A stretch of 35,114 bases of DNA from Antarcticimicrobium sediminis (GTDB lineage Bacteria; Pseudomonadota; Alphaproteobacteria; Rhodobacterales; Rhodobacteraceae): the NCBI RefSeq assembly GCF_004348975.1, contig NZ_SMFP01000022.1:1-35114 (forward strand), given 5' to 3'. Positions 1-6,679 of the stretch are shown one piece after another. Below the pieces are notes generated by a model, which was given only the letters and a program-made list of their open reading frames with translations, searched no databases and was not told where the DNA came from. How positions within the stretch are numbered: the first letter of the stretch is position 1; each line of letters starts with the position of its first letter. The translations under genes were made by a program, and so were the position numbers.

Positions 1-1935
1 CCAGCGCACCGGCGTCAACAGGCCCGACAGCGCGAACTTCCCACCGGTCAAAACGGCCCACGGAATGCGCGACACCAGGCGCGCCGTCCAGCGCACCGGC
101 GTCAGCAACGTAGAAAGTGCAAAGCGCGGCAACCGCATCAACCCCTTGAACGCGCCACCAATTCCCAGCAGATCGCCAGCGGCGAACGCAGCCCGCGCGC
201 CAAGGCCGACCAACCCGAAGCGCAAAACAGCCAAGGTGCCAATCAGCCCCGCAGCTGCTGTCAGAAGCGCACCACCCGCCACGGCCATCGCACCGACTGC
301 TGCCGCCCCGATGAACAACCACTTGGTCAACTTTGGGTGTTCCTTGGTCCAAGTCACCATCCTGTCGATGATGCCCTGAGACTTTTTCAGCAGGTCATTC
401 AGCGGAGGTAGCACCACCTCCCCGATACTAACCCCGAGACGGGACAGTTGGTTTTTCATCAGCTGAATGTTATTCGCAGTGGTTTCAGCTCTGGCGGCGT
501 ACTCGCGCTCCGCGCTACCTTGGAATTTCCTCTCCTCCGATACCAGCCCAAGGGCTCCGCGAAGCAGGTCAAGGTTATTGATCAAAGGCGCCAATGCGCG
601 GGCCTCATCCCCGAACAGGTCAGATGTCACAGAGGCCTGAAGATGCTTTGGCAGGGCATTGATGCGCTGCATCACATCCATGGTGGTGCCGACCGCATCC
701 TCCTGCATGGCACGTGCTACTGCCCCAGCGTCCAGCCCCAGCTTTTCGTAAGCCGCAGATTGCCGCTTGGTAGCCCCCTCGCCACGCGCCAGTGCCTTGC
801 CCATGTTCCGGAACGACGTCGAAGCGACGTCCGCGCCCGCACCGGCAGCGATCATCGCGGATCCGAACGCCATAGTTTCGGTCGGAGAAAACCCCTTCAC
901 AGCCCCATCAACGGCCACGCGGGTGGTGAAATCTAGCACCTTCGGCGCAGTCGATGCCATGTTGTTAGACAGGTGGTTCATCGCGTCGAACAGCAGTCCA
1001 GTTTCATCAAGCGTCAGGCCAAGAGCCGTCTTGATGTTCGCCATAGAGTCGCCCGAGCGTTCCGCCGAAATATCGAATGCCACCCCGATCTTCGCAGCCA
1101 TTTCAGCGAAGCGGAGCAGTTCATCACGGGCAAGGCCAGATTGCCCGCCAGACGCCACGATCTGCGCCAGACCGTCCGCCGCCATGGGAATCCGGGTAGA
1201 CAGCTTTAAGATATCGTCTGACATTTTCGCAAAGGTTTCCGGCGTGTCGAAATCCACCACCTTGCGGACATCCGACATGGCAGTTTCGAACTCAACCGCC
1301 TGCTGCACCGGGCTGGACAGGCCGGTCAGGATACGCCGCCCGGTCTGCATCGAGGCACGGCCGACAAACGAGAGATTCCCCGCTGTGGCTAGAGACCGGT
1401 CCATGCGTTCCCGTGCGCGCGCGATGCGGCCCTGCATCGTTTCCAGCCGCTCCATGCGGCCGATCTGGCGCCCGATGGCCGTGGTTGTTCCATCCAGCGC
1501 CGCGGAAAGCCGGTTCTGTTCACCTGTCAAGTTTGTGGTATTGACACCAGCCTCTTTGAGGCTAGTGCGCAATGTGCCCAGCTTGCGCCTGTGGCGATCA
1601 TGCAACCCCTGCATCCGCTCGACATTGCGGCGCGCTTCCTCGAACTCGCGGCGCATCTGCGCGGTCACAGGACCACCGGACGCCATGCTGTTTTGAGCCC
1701 TGCGCATCCGCTCGCGCGCCTTGGCCAGGGCCGCTGCCGTTTCCCCGGCCTTTTGCTGTGCGGTCTTGAAATCCTCGATCATCTTCAGCGGACCGCGGAT
1801 ATTTTGCAGGCGGCTCATTTCCGTGCGCACGCCATCCGCGAAGCGACCGGTGACCGTCCGCATGGTCTTCAGCTTCTTCGAATACTGGTCCACCGCCCGG
1901 ATGGTCAGTTGGGTTTCGATGCGCTTGGTCGCCAT
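1..1935 (-). CDS. Phage tail tape measure protein, 3' part outside window
   Basis: The minus-strand frame is open from an ATG at 1935 to the left edge (645 codons, no stop), so the gene is cut by the window. The N-terminal ~200 residues are rich in Lys, Arg, Glu and Ala and look coiled coil. A TP901-type tape-measure core follows, recognisable from FETAMSDVRKVVDF and nearby GLAQIVASGGQSGL. Near the visible end is a hydrophobic stretch (WLFIGAAAVGAMAVAGGALL) suited to membrane insertion during DNA delivery. The family sets tail length and occupies the tube lumen. The position after the E/E' chaperone gene is the P2/lambda order. Every long plus-strand frame here is a shadow of this gene. Confidence 0.93.
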   Translation of the reverse strand, partial: MATKRIETQLTIRAVDQYSKKLKTMRTVTGRFADGVRTEMSRLQNIRGPLKMIEDFKTAQQKAGETAAALAKARERMRRAQNSMASGGPVTAQMRREFEEARRNVERMQGLHDRHRRKLGTLRTSLKEAGVNTTNLTGEQNRLSAALDGTTTAIGRQIGRMERLETMQGRIARARERMDRSLATAGNLSFVGRASMQTGRRILTGLSSPVQQAVEFETAMSDVRKVVDFDTPETFAKMSDDILKLSTRIPMAADGLAQIVASGGQSGLARDELLRFAEMAAKIGVAFDISAERSGDSMANIKTALGLTLDETGLLFDAMNHLSNNMASTAPKVLDFTTRVAVDGAVKGFSPTETMAFGSAMIAAGAGADVASTSFRNMGKALARGEGATKRQSAAYEKLGLDAGAVARAMQEDAVGTTMDVMQRINALPKHLQASVTSDLFGDEARALAPLINNLDLLRGALGLVSEERKFQGSAEREYAARAETTANNIQLMKNQLSRLGVSIGEVVLPPLNDLLKKSQGIIDRMVTWTKEHPKLTKWLFIGAAAVGAMAVAGGALLTAAAGLIGTLAVLRFGLVGLGARAAFAAGDLLGIGGAFKGLMRLPRFALSTLLTPVRWTARLVSRIPWAVLTGGKFALSGLLTPVRW

Positions 1936-1951
1936 TGGCCCTACACTCACG

Positions 1952-1979
1952 TTGAATTTTCGGGGAAAATGCCTATCTT
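1952..1979 (+). promoter_or_regulatory. Putative promoter for the plus-strand small membrane protein gene
   Basis: TTGAAT (1952-1957) and TATCTT (1974-1979) are separated by 16 bases, each matching the sigma70-type consensus at four of six positions. Initiation 6-7 bases after the -10 would fall at about 1986, exactly on the ATG of the downstream gene, implying a leaderless message. The prediction rests on sequence only. Confidence 0.4.
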
Positions 1980-1985
1980 GAAGGC

Positions 1986-2204
1986 ATGGAAATCTTTGCG
2001 ATGATCTTTACCGTCTTGATGATTGCCGCCGCCGTCACGGCGACAATCCTTGTCGGGATGTTCGTAGGTGGGATCTGGGGCGCACTGGCCTTTGCCGCGA
2101 TGCTGGTGCTGACCTATCGCGCCATGACGCATCAAAGCGGCGCGACCAGGCCCATGCGCCGCGATCAGTTAAACGCCTTCCAGCGCCCCTTGTCAGACGA
2201 CTGA
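1986..2204 (+). CDS. Small two-helix membrane protein, candidate moron
   Basis: A 72-residue frame on the strand opposite to the tail operon, filling the gap between the tape-measure start (1935) and the E' stop (2207). It has two hydrophobic segments (about residues 4-26 and 29-45) and a polar, basic C-terminal tail. Third codon positions are mostly G or C, as in the neighbouring real genes. No Shine-Dalgarno is present at a useful distance, but a promoter-like pair ends seven bases before the ATG. I do not recognise the family. An independently expressed gene placed against the operon is the typical pattern of a prophage moron, and small membrane morons often act in superinfection exclusion, but that role is only a guess. 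Confidence 0.6.
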   Translation: MEIFAMIFTVLMIAAAVTATILVGMFVGGIWGALAFAAMLVLTYRAMTHQSGATRPMRRDQLNAFQRPLSDD

Positions 2205-2206
2205 CC

Positions 2207-2655
2207 TCATTCGAATTTCAGACGGGTCACATCCCATACATCGCGGGCCGTATCTTGCCAGGTGCTGAATTCGCTGATCTTCATCGTCAGCACCTGCGGA
2301 AGCGGGGTGGAAAATACCTTAGCCACGAACCCGGCGGCAAAGCGCAGGTCTTTCGCTACTTTGCCGCTTGTGCGTTTCCCGCATCATCTTTCTGCTGCGC
2401 AGCGATATGGGCCTGATAGGGTTCCAGAACGCGCTTTCCGATCTCGCGGAAATCGCTTTCCTTGACCTTCAGCATCACCGAACAGTCGATACCGGCCATC
2501 CCCGCCAGCAGGATAGCGGTCTGTTCGGCAGGCGATTTCGCCTCTTCCACCGCGATGCTGGTGCCAAGGTCCGGTTCATCAAAGACCAGCTTGTCGATGG
2601 TCTTTCCATCAACCGTGATCGGCCGCTTCAGCGGCACTTCAATCGGATACTCCAT
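2207..2655 (-). CDS. Tail assembly chaperone E+E' made by -1 frameshift
   Basis: This is the longer product (149 residues) predicted when ribosomes slip back one base at GGGAAAC (2380 to 2374). After 94 residues shared with E, translation continues in the -1 frame through RTSGKVAKDLRFAAGF to the stop at 2209-2207. The second frame is open for 55 codons, lacks a convincing start of its own, and ends just before the small plus-strand gene. P2 E/E' and lambda G/GT use the same arrangement to make a minor chaperone form that binds the tape measure and recruits tube subunits. The frameshift is inferred from the slippery sequence, gene position and frame relation. Confidence 0.75.
2356..2655 (-). 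CDS. Tail assembly chaperone (P2 gpE / Mu gp41 type)
   Basis: A 99-residue protein starting at 2655, directly after the tail-tube gene (9-base gap). The N-terminal part (PIEVPLKRPITVDGKTID) resembles the phage tail assembly chaperone family, which begins with a short beta segment followed by helices. It sits between tail tube and tape measure, as in contractile-tailed phages. Its last codons carry the GGGAAAC slippery heptamer that gives access to the longer E+E' form. Confidence 0.85.
   Translation of the reverse strand: MEYPIEVPLKRPITVDGKTIDKLVFDEPDLGTSIAVEEAKSPAEQTAILLAGMAGIDCSVMLKVKESDFREIGKRVLEPYQAHIAAQQKDDAGNAQAAK
2374..2380 (-). promoter_or_regulatory. Slippery heptamer for programmed -1 frameshift
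   Basis: On the minus strand the heptamer reads G GGA AAC in the zero frame of E, a perfect X XXY YYZ site. Slippage back by one base joins E to the overlapping E' frame. It lies 15 bases before the E stop codon (TAG, 2358-2356). Lambda G/GT uses the closely similar GGGAAAG. Confidence 0.75.
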
Positions 2656-2664
2656 GTCGCCCCC

Positions 2665-3174
2665 TTACAGCAGCAGCGCCGAACGGATGTCGGCATACTG
2701 GCTGACACCGGCAATGGAGACATCGAAGTCATCGGCCTCGATCATCGGGCTGCCGCCGATCTCCATCTTCAGGTAGTCCCAGGCGAATTCGCAGTCGATG
2801 GGCTCAATCTTCTCGCCGGACTTCCATTCGGCGAAATCGATCCCCTTCAGGAACCCGCGCAGGTAGGTGGTGGCATTGGTCACCACGCCGTCTTCATCGA
2901 CCAACGCGCCGGTGATCATCAGCGTGTCGGTGGTGCCGGGCATGGTGTTGATCGCGGCGATCACCTGCGGGTCGCAGGCCAGTTCCTTGAACTTGGCGTT
3001 TTCACGCTCATAGCCGTAGCGGGCCTCGCGCTCTGTCGCCATGCCGGCGTTGCGGAACTTTTCCGTCTTCGCCTTGAACGGCGGCAGGGTCATCGCTGCG
3101 GCTTGGCCCACCTTCACGTCTTCATTGAACCAAAGGGCGCAGTCCTTCACGAGGTATGCGGGGGTGGATTTCAT
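2665..3174 (-). CDS. Phage major tail tube protein (P2 FII family)
   Basis: 169 residues, the usual length for P2-type tube proteins. The start at 3174 is preceded by AAGGAGA on the minus strand at good spacing. The protein polymerises inside the contractile sheath to form the DNA channel. Identity rests on overall character and on its place between sheath and E/E' chaperones, the fixed P2-like order. It ends 9 bases before the E start. Confidence 0.9.
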   Translation of the reverse strand: MKSTPAYLVKDCALWFNEDVKVGQAAAMTLPPFKAKTEKFRNAGMATEREARYGYERENAKFKELACDPQVIAAINTMPGTTDTLMITGALVDEDGVVTNATTYLRGFLKGIDFAEWKSGEKIEPIDCEFAWDYLKMEIGGSPMIEADDFDVSIAGVSQYADIRSALLL

Positions 3175-3211
3175 GGCTGTGTCTCCTTGTCAGCGCATCG
3201 TTGAGGGGGAC

Positions 3212-3232
3212 GAACGCACCACAGGTGCATTC
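3212..3232. other. Hairpin between sheath and tube genes
   Basis: GAACGCACC and GGTGCATTC form a 9-bp stem (one G-U pair) with a 3-base loop in the sheath-tube spacer. No T-run follows on either strand, so it may be an mRNA-stabilising or processing element rather than a terminator. Confidence 0.4.
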
Positions 3233-3260
3233 GCCGGTCGCAGGACGTCAGGGCGACGGC

Positions 3261-4439
3261 TTATGCCGCCGACTTCAGCGCCTCTTTAGTCAGTTCGAGG
3301 TAATACTCGATATTGCGGTGGGCGATGAACCGGATGTCTTCCATCGGTGCCGGCGGCTCGAATTCCATCGACAGGGTGATCTTGCCAGCCGCCATCTCCG
3401 TCGGTTCGTTCAGGGTCTCGTCGATCCAGACGCGCCCGCCCAGGATGGCCCCGGACGCCTTGAAGGTCCGCATGGCCGCGTTTCCGCTTTCCAGCATGAA
3501 TTTCAGGTTCGCCGCCGAGAACGGCTTGTCCACGAATTCCAGATAGGCCTTTTCGATGGCCTCGTTGATGAAATCCGCCGTTCGACGCACCGACAGGAAC
3601 ACCCACAGGTCATCGTCGGTGGCGGCGCGGTTGCCCCAGGTGATGAACCCGGACCCCATGTTGATGATGGTGCCCACGTGGTTTTCGTTCAAGTAGTCTG
3701 CCTGCAGACCATAGGTCACGGTGCGGGACGCACCGCCGATGCCGTTGATCGCCTTATTTGACAGCGAATGCCAGAATCCGAGATTGGTATCGACGCGGGC
3801 CTGCACCCCGGCAAAACGGGCCGAGGCCGGGCGGGACACATAGGCGCTGGTCGCGGTATCCCAGACCAGAACCTTCGGATCTACGACATAGACGCGCTGT
3901 GACCCGATCAGGTCGCGGTAGGCGATGGCTTCCGCGTCGGTGGTGTCGGGGCCATCGACAAAGGCCACCGCCTTCAGCTGGTCCAGCACCCCCACCAATT
4001 CGGCAACCACCGGGTTTGCGGTCGTACCATCGCCGGTGGTGAAGCCGGGAATGGCAATCAGGCGCGGCTTGATACCCAGCTGCGCTTCGGCCTTTTTCAG
4101 CGCATGTACGCCGGTCAGCGTCGTCGCATCGCCCACCAGGTTGGACATTGTGCCAGCATCATCCGCCCCTTCTTCCACGCGAATGACCACGGTATAAGCG
4201 CCGATCTGGTCGAACACGTCGTCCACCGCATCCTTCAGGGTGCCGGTGGCGCCAAGATCTGCCGCCTCCGTGGGCGTGCCTTTCAGCAGCACCGGGGTGT
4301 TCAGCGGGAACTTGGCCGCGTCCGCATCCGGTGCGGTGCCCAGCAGGCCGACAACGGCACTCTGGGCCACCTGCACCAGCACCGGGGTTTCGTTGGACTC
4401 CTGTAGGCGGGTGCCGTGGTGGAAGCTAAGGAAGCTCAT
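3261..4439 (-). CDS. Phage tail sheath protein (P2 FI family)
   Basis: 392 residues from the ATG at 4439, chosen because AAAGGAGA lies just upstream; an earlier in-frame ATG at 4457 lacks such a site. The N-terminus (MSFLSFHHGTRLQE), an internal IAIPGF segment and the C-terminal EFEPPAPMEDIRF region are characteristic of P2-like sheath subunits. The sheath surrounds the tube and contracts at infection. The order SNase, sheath, tube shows that the DGR block was inserted between the tail fibre and sheath genes. Confidence 0.94.
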   Translation of the reverse strand: MSFLSFHHGTRLQESNETPVLVQVAQSAVVGLLGTAPDADAAKFPLNTPVLLKGTPTEAADLGATGTLKDAVDDVFDQIGAYTVVIRVEEGADDAGTMSNLVGDATTLTGVHALKKAEAQLGIKPRLIAIPGFTTGDGTTANPVVAELVGVLDQLKAVAFVDGPDTTDAEAIAYRDLIGSQRVYVVDPKVLVWDTATSAYVSRPASARFAGVQARVDTNLGFWHSLSNKAINGIGGASRTVTYGLQADYLNENHVGTIINMGSGFITWGNRAATDDDLWVFLSVRRTADFINEAIEKAYLEFVDKPFSAANLKFMLESGNAAMRTFKASGAILGGRVWIDETLNEPTEMAAGKITLSMEFEPPAPMEDIRFIAHRNIEYYLELTKEALKSAA

Positions 4440-4464
4440 CTTCGTCTCCTTTGACAAAAGAAAT

Positions 4465-4484
4465 CCCGGTGCTGTCTTGCCGGG
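4465..4484 (-). terminator. Weak terminator-like hairpin before the sheath gene
   Basis: On the minus strand, CCCGG and CCGGG flank a 10-base loop, and the stem is followed by ATTTCTTTTG. The stem is short and the T-run interrupted, so at most it attenuates transcription from the DGR block into the sheath gene. Confidence 0.3.
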
Positions 4485-4531
4485 CGTGGTCCGGGGTCAG
4501 CCGGATTTGGGTTATGGGCCAAAAGGCCCTC

Positions 4532-4876
4532 TCAGTAGCTTGCCGGTGACGCCAAGCCTTTGGTTACCAGCTCCTGATTGATGCTGATAATGTTGCCATC
4601 TGCGCGGAAAAGTTCGGCCAGCCATCTGCCATATTTCCCCTTGCCGGTGCCATCTTTTGTGGTTTTCATTACGATGTCTTGGCCAAGGATTTCAGCCCGC
4701 AGCCAATCGCGTGAAACAAGCCCATCAGGGCGTTCTTCGCCGCGAACTTCCGGGGCATCTATGCCAGTTAGCCGAACCTTCACGCCACGAAGCCAAGCGT
4801 TAAATCCAAGATCCACATCGACCGTGATGGTGTCCGCGTCATACACATCTACAACGCGGGCTTTATATTCGTACAT
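4532..4876 (-). CDS. Staphylococcal-nuclease-like (SNase) protein
   Basis: A 114-residue single-domain protein of the thermonuclease fold, a calcium-dependent nuclease family. Visible family motifs are DADT with the following beta strand, VRLTGIDAPE (arginine and acidic active-site residues) and GKYGRWLAEL (the second catalytic arginine). There is no signal peptide, so it should act in the cytoplasm. It starts 21 bases after the end of the reverse transcriptase gene on the same strand and precedes the sheath gene, so it is probably co-transcribed with the DGR. It could be ordinary phage cargo; a link to DGR function is only suggested by position. Confidence 0.88.
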   Translation of the reverse strand: MYEYKARVVDVYDADTITVDVDLGFNAWLRGVKVRLTGIDAPEVRGEERPDGLVSRDWLRAEILGQDIVMKTTKDGTGKGKYGRWLAELFRADGNIISINQELVTKGLASPASY

Positions 4877-4897
4877 GACAAGCCCTTTCCTTTGGCG

Positions 4898-5968
4898 TCA
4901 CCGCTTTCGCAGGTGCATGGGTGGAGGAATGAATGGCACATCGCCCAAGATGCGGGTGCGAAGGCGGTATGTATTGGCGTGTCCGGCATGCCCGACCCAA
5001 CTCATGATGACCTGATCGACCTCTTTCATGGTCATCTTCCCTTCATGATACAGTCGCGCCATGCGCTTCATTTTTCGGCGCATTCGGCAGGCGCTGTTCT
5101 TTCTGATTTTTCGGTGCGTCGGCCATATCCGATATCCCAAAAAATCCAGCGCCCGGCCGTTCGTTTTTGAAACCGGAAAAACTTGGGTCTTATTATTGCA
5201 TCTCAGGCCAAGCCTTGCATACAGGAAGTCTTCAATGTCCCGCCGAACTTTGTGCAGGTGATCCTTGTCATTTCCGAAGACAGCGAAGTCATCCATATAT
5301 CGTAGGTATCGCGTTTCGTGCAGGTCAAACTTCACGAACTCGTCCAGTTCATGCAGGTAGATGTTCGCAAAGAGCTGCGAAGTCAGGTTACCGATCGGTA
5401 TGCCGCGCGGCATTGGGTCGCCCGGCTCAAGTGAGCTATCAATGATATTGTCGATGACCCACAAGGTATCTTTACAGGCGATGCGGCGGCGCAGAAGGCG
5501 CTTCAGAACATCGTGACAAATCGAAGGGAAATACTTCGAAATATCAGCCTTCAGCACGTAAATCACTTCGCTTTCGCGCAACGTATTGCGCATGAACATT
5601 TGCGCGCGATCAGCGCCAGCATGGGCGCCCTTTCCCGGTCGGCAGGCATAGGTATCGTGAATGAAACGCGGCGACCAAATCGGGTCAATGGTCTCCACAA
5701 GTGCGTGCTGAACTATCCTGTCCTTTATCGGAAGTGCGGAAATGTCCCGCTCCTTTGGCTCGAACACCTTGAAGTTCCGGTATGGTCCGGTGCGGTAAGT
5801 CTTCCACAGAAGGCTGTTCTGAATGTCTATCAGGTTTGATTCCAGATCGGCTTCAAAGCGTATGACATCAAGCTGGTGTCTACGCCCCTTCACGACCCGA
5901 CCATATGCTCGGTGAAGCGCCTCGAATGTTGTGAACTGCTCGAACAGGCCGGTGTAGGTTTTTGCCAT
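4898..5968 (-). CDS. DGR reverse transcriptase
   Basis: A 356-residue RT of the diversity-generating retroelement group. The catalytic aspartate motif is at 139-150 (LKADISKYFPSI), the group-specific IGNLTSQ (where group II intron RTs have a different QG motif) at 192-198 and the YMDD box at 224-227. There is no maturase or endonuclease domain, as expected for a DGR. The start at 5968 follows GGAAAA at about 7 bases. Known DGR RTs, working with Avd, copy the template RNA with adenine-specific errors, and the mutated cDNA replaces the variable repeat. The template repeat ends 165 bases upstream. Confidence 0.96.
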   Translation of the reverse strand: MAKTYTGLFEQFTTFEALHRAYGRVVKGRRHQLDVIRFEADLESNLIDIQNSLLWKTYRTGPYRNFKVFEPKERDISALPIKDRIVQHALVETIDPIWSPRFIHDTYACRPGKGAHAGADRAQMFMRNTLRESEVIYVLKADISKYFPSICHDVLKRLLRRRIACKDTLWVIDNIIDSSLEPGDPMPRGIPIGNLTSQLFANIYLHELDEFVKFDLHETRYLRYMDDFAVFGNDKDHLHKVRRDIEDFLYARLGLRCNNKTQVFPVSKTNGRALDFLGYRIWPTHRKIRKNSACRMRRKMKRMARLYHEGKMTMKEVDQVIMSWVGHAGHANTYRLRTRILGDVPFIPPPMHLRKR

Positions 5969-6260
5969 TTACGTTTTCCGTGAGCGACCGGGGCGAAGGT
6001 TCGCCGCCTAGGTTCGGATACTGTTCCACCCCGGTCTATTTAGATATTTCGGCACTTGGCCGAGGAGCGCGGGTCCTTTCGAGGGTGCGCTGGAAGCAGC
6101 CCCTTGGGGCTACAACTTCTGGCATTTCCCGAGAGCGGGCCGGAAGCCGATGTTCCCGTTCGCGTTAGAACGCGGGTTGTTCAGGTTGAGGGCGAACACG
6201 CCAGCATTACCGGCATTGTTCCAGTTGCCCCCGCGGATCGGCAGACGCTCAAGCCACATT
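5969..6260 (-). ncRNA. DGR template RNA region (TR plus structured spacer)
   Basis: Between Avd and RT no gene is present. The minus-strand RNA would contain the template repeat followed by a 165-base spacer. The spacer holds a GCCC-CAAG-GGGC hairpin near 6103-6114 and the 14-bp palindrome GGCGAACCTTCGCC near 5992-6005. In the Bordetella phage DGR, the equivalent RNA 3' of TR is needed for cDNA priming, so a similar role is likely. RNA ends cannot be read from sequence. A short minus-strand frame over TR (6110-6301) is an artefact of its coding-like sequence. Confidence 0.65.
6134..6250 (-). repeat. DGR template repeat (TR)
   Basis: 117 bp matching the variable repeat at 6692-6808 with an offset of 558. 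Eleven positions differ: 6151, 6153, 6159, 6166, 6177, 6181, 6196, 6217, 6220, 6226 and 6238. Ten of these are T on the plus strand, that is adenine in the minus-strand template; the exception is 6196. TR has 23 template adenines, so 10 of 23 have changed. Most changed codons are AAC or AAT, the codons that adenine mutagenesis diversifies most. The 17 bases at 6134-6150 are identical and GC-rich, fitting the initiation-of-mutagenic-homology (IMH) element. TR overlaps the last two bases of avd. Confidence 0.95.
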
Positions 6261-6605
6261 ACCTGCGCCCCCTTTCTGGAGGCTTTTGAACCAACCGCCA
6301 ATCATGCGGCCAATTTCATCAAGATGGCGGCTCCATACCTCATAGCTTTTAAACGAAAGGTAGCCGATCTTTTGCGCCATCCGGATTTGGCTGCGCAGCA
6401 AATCAAGTTCTGCGTCCAAATCCTGCATTGTGGTCTTTTTGAAGTACCGCTTATTGCAGATGATGATTAACCGAAGGAGCGCCCACATCGTGTTCCGGAT
6501 TTCCTGGCTCAAAACGTGACGTTCTGATTTCGGAAATTGCCGCAACACGACATAGCCGTATGTAATCATGTCTTCGCACTTGCGGCGGATCTTTAAGTCT
6601 TCCAT
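6249..6605 (-). CDS. avd: DGR accessory variability determinant (Avd)
   Basis: 118 residues, almost all helical and basic, like the four-helix-bundle Avd family, whose barrel-shaped pentamer binds the RT and template RNA and is needed for cDNA synthesis. It lies between the target gene and TR, the same order as in Bordetella phage BPP-1. It ends in a TGA that overlaps TR by two bases. Recognition is by length, helical character (for example MWALLRLIIICNKRYFKK) and position; no catalytic residues are expected. Confidence 0.88.
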   Translation of the reverse strand: MEDLKIRRKCEDMITYGYVVLRQFPKSERHVLSQEIRNTMWALLRLIIICNKRYFKKTTMQDLDAELDLLRSQIRMAQKIGYLSFKSYEVWSRHLDEIGRMIGGWFKSLQKGGAGNVA

Positions 6606-6633
6606 CGCAAACCCCTTCGGCGGTCAAAAGCAA

Positions 6634-6655
6634 GGCACGGGCTATCGCCCGTACC
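6634..6655 (-). other. Hairpin downstream of the variable repeat
   Basis: On the minus strand, GGTACGGGC and GCCCGTGCC form a 9-bp stem with one G-U position around a GATA loop. It lies 36 bases after the VR end and just past the target-gene stop. Known DGRs often carry a short-stem, four-base-loop hairpin downstream of VR that promotes target recognition as a cruciform. A TTGCTTTT run follows, so it could also be a weak terminator between the target gene and avd. Confidence 0.55.
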
Positions 6656-6679
6656 CAACAGAAATCAGGTGGTCCGATT

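Noticed and set aside
767-1696. Long plus-strand frame (309 codons) over the tape-measure gene
   Set aside because: It is antisense to a well-recognised open minus-strand tape-measure frame, and its Arg/Ser/Ala-rich product looks like a high-GC shadow.
6110-6301. Short minus-strand frame covering the template repeat
   Set aside because: TR copies coding sequence, so it reads open; its start lies inside avd and it has no independent domain. It is a template, not a gene.
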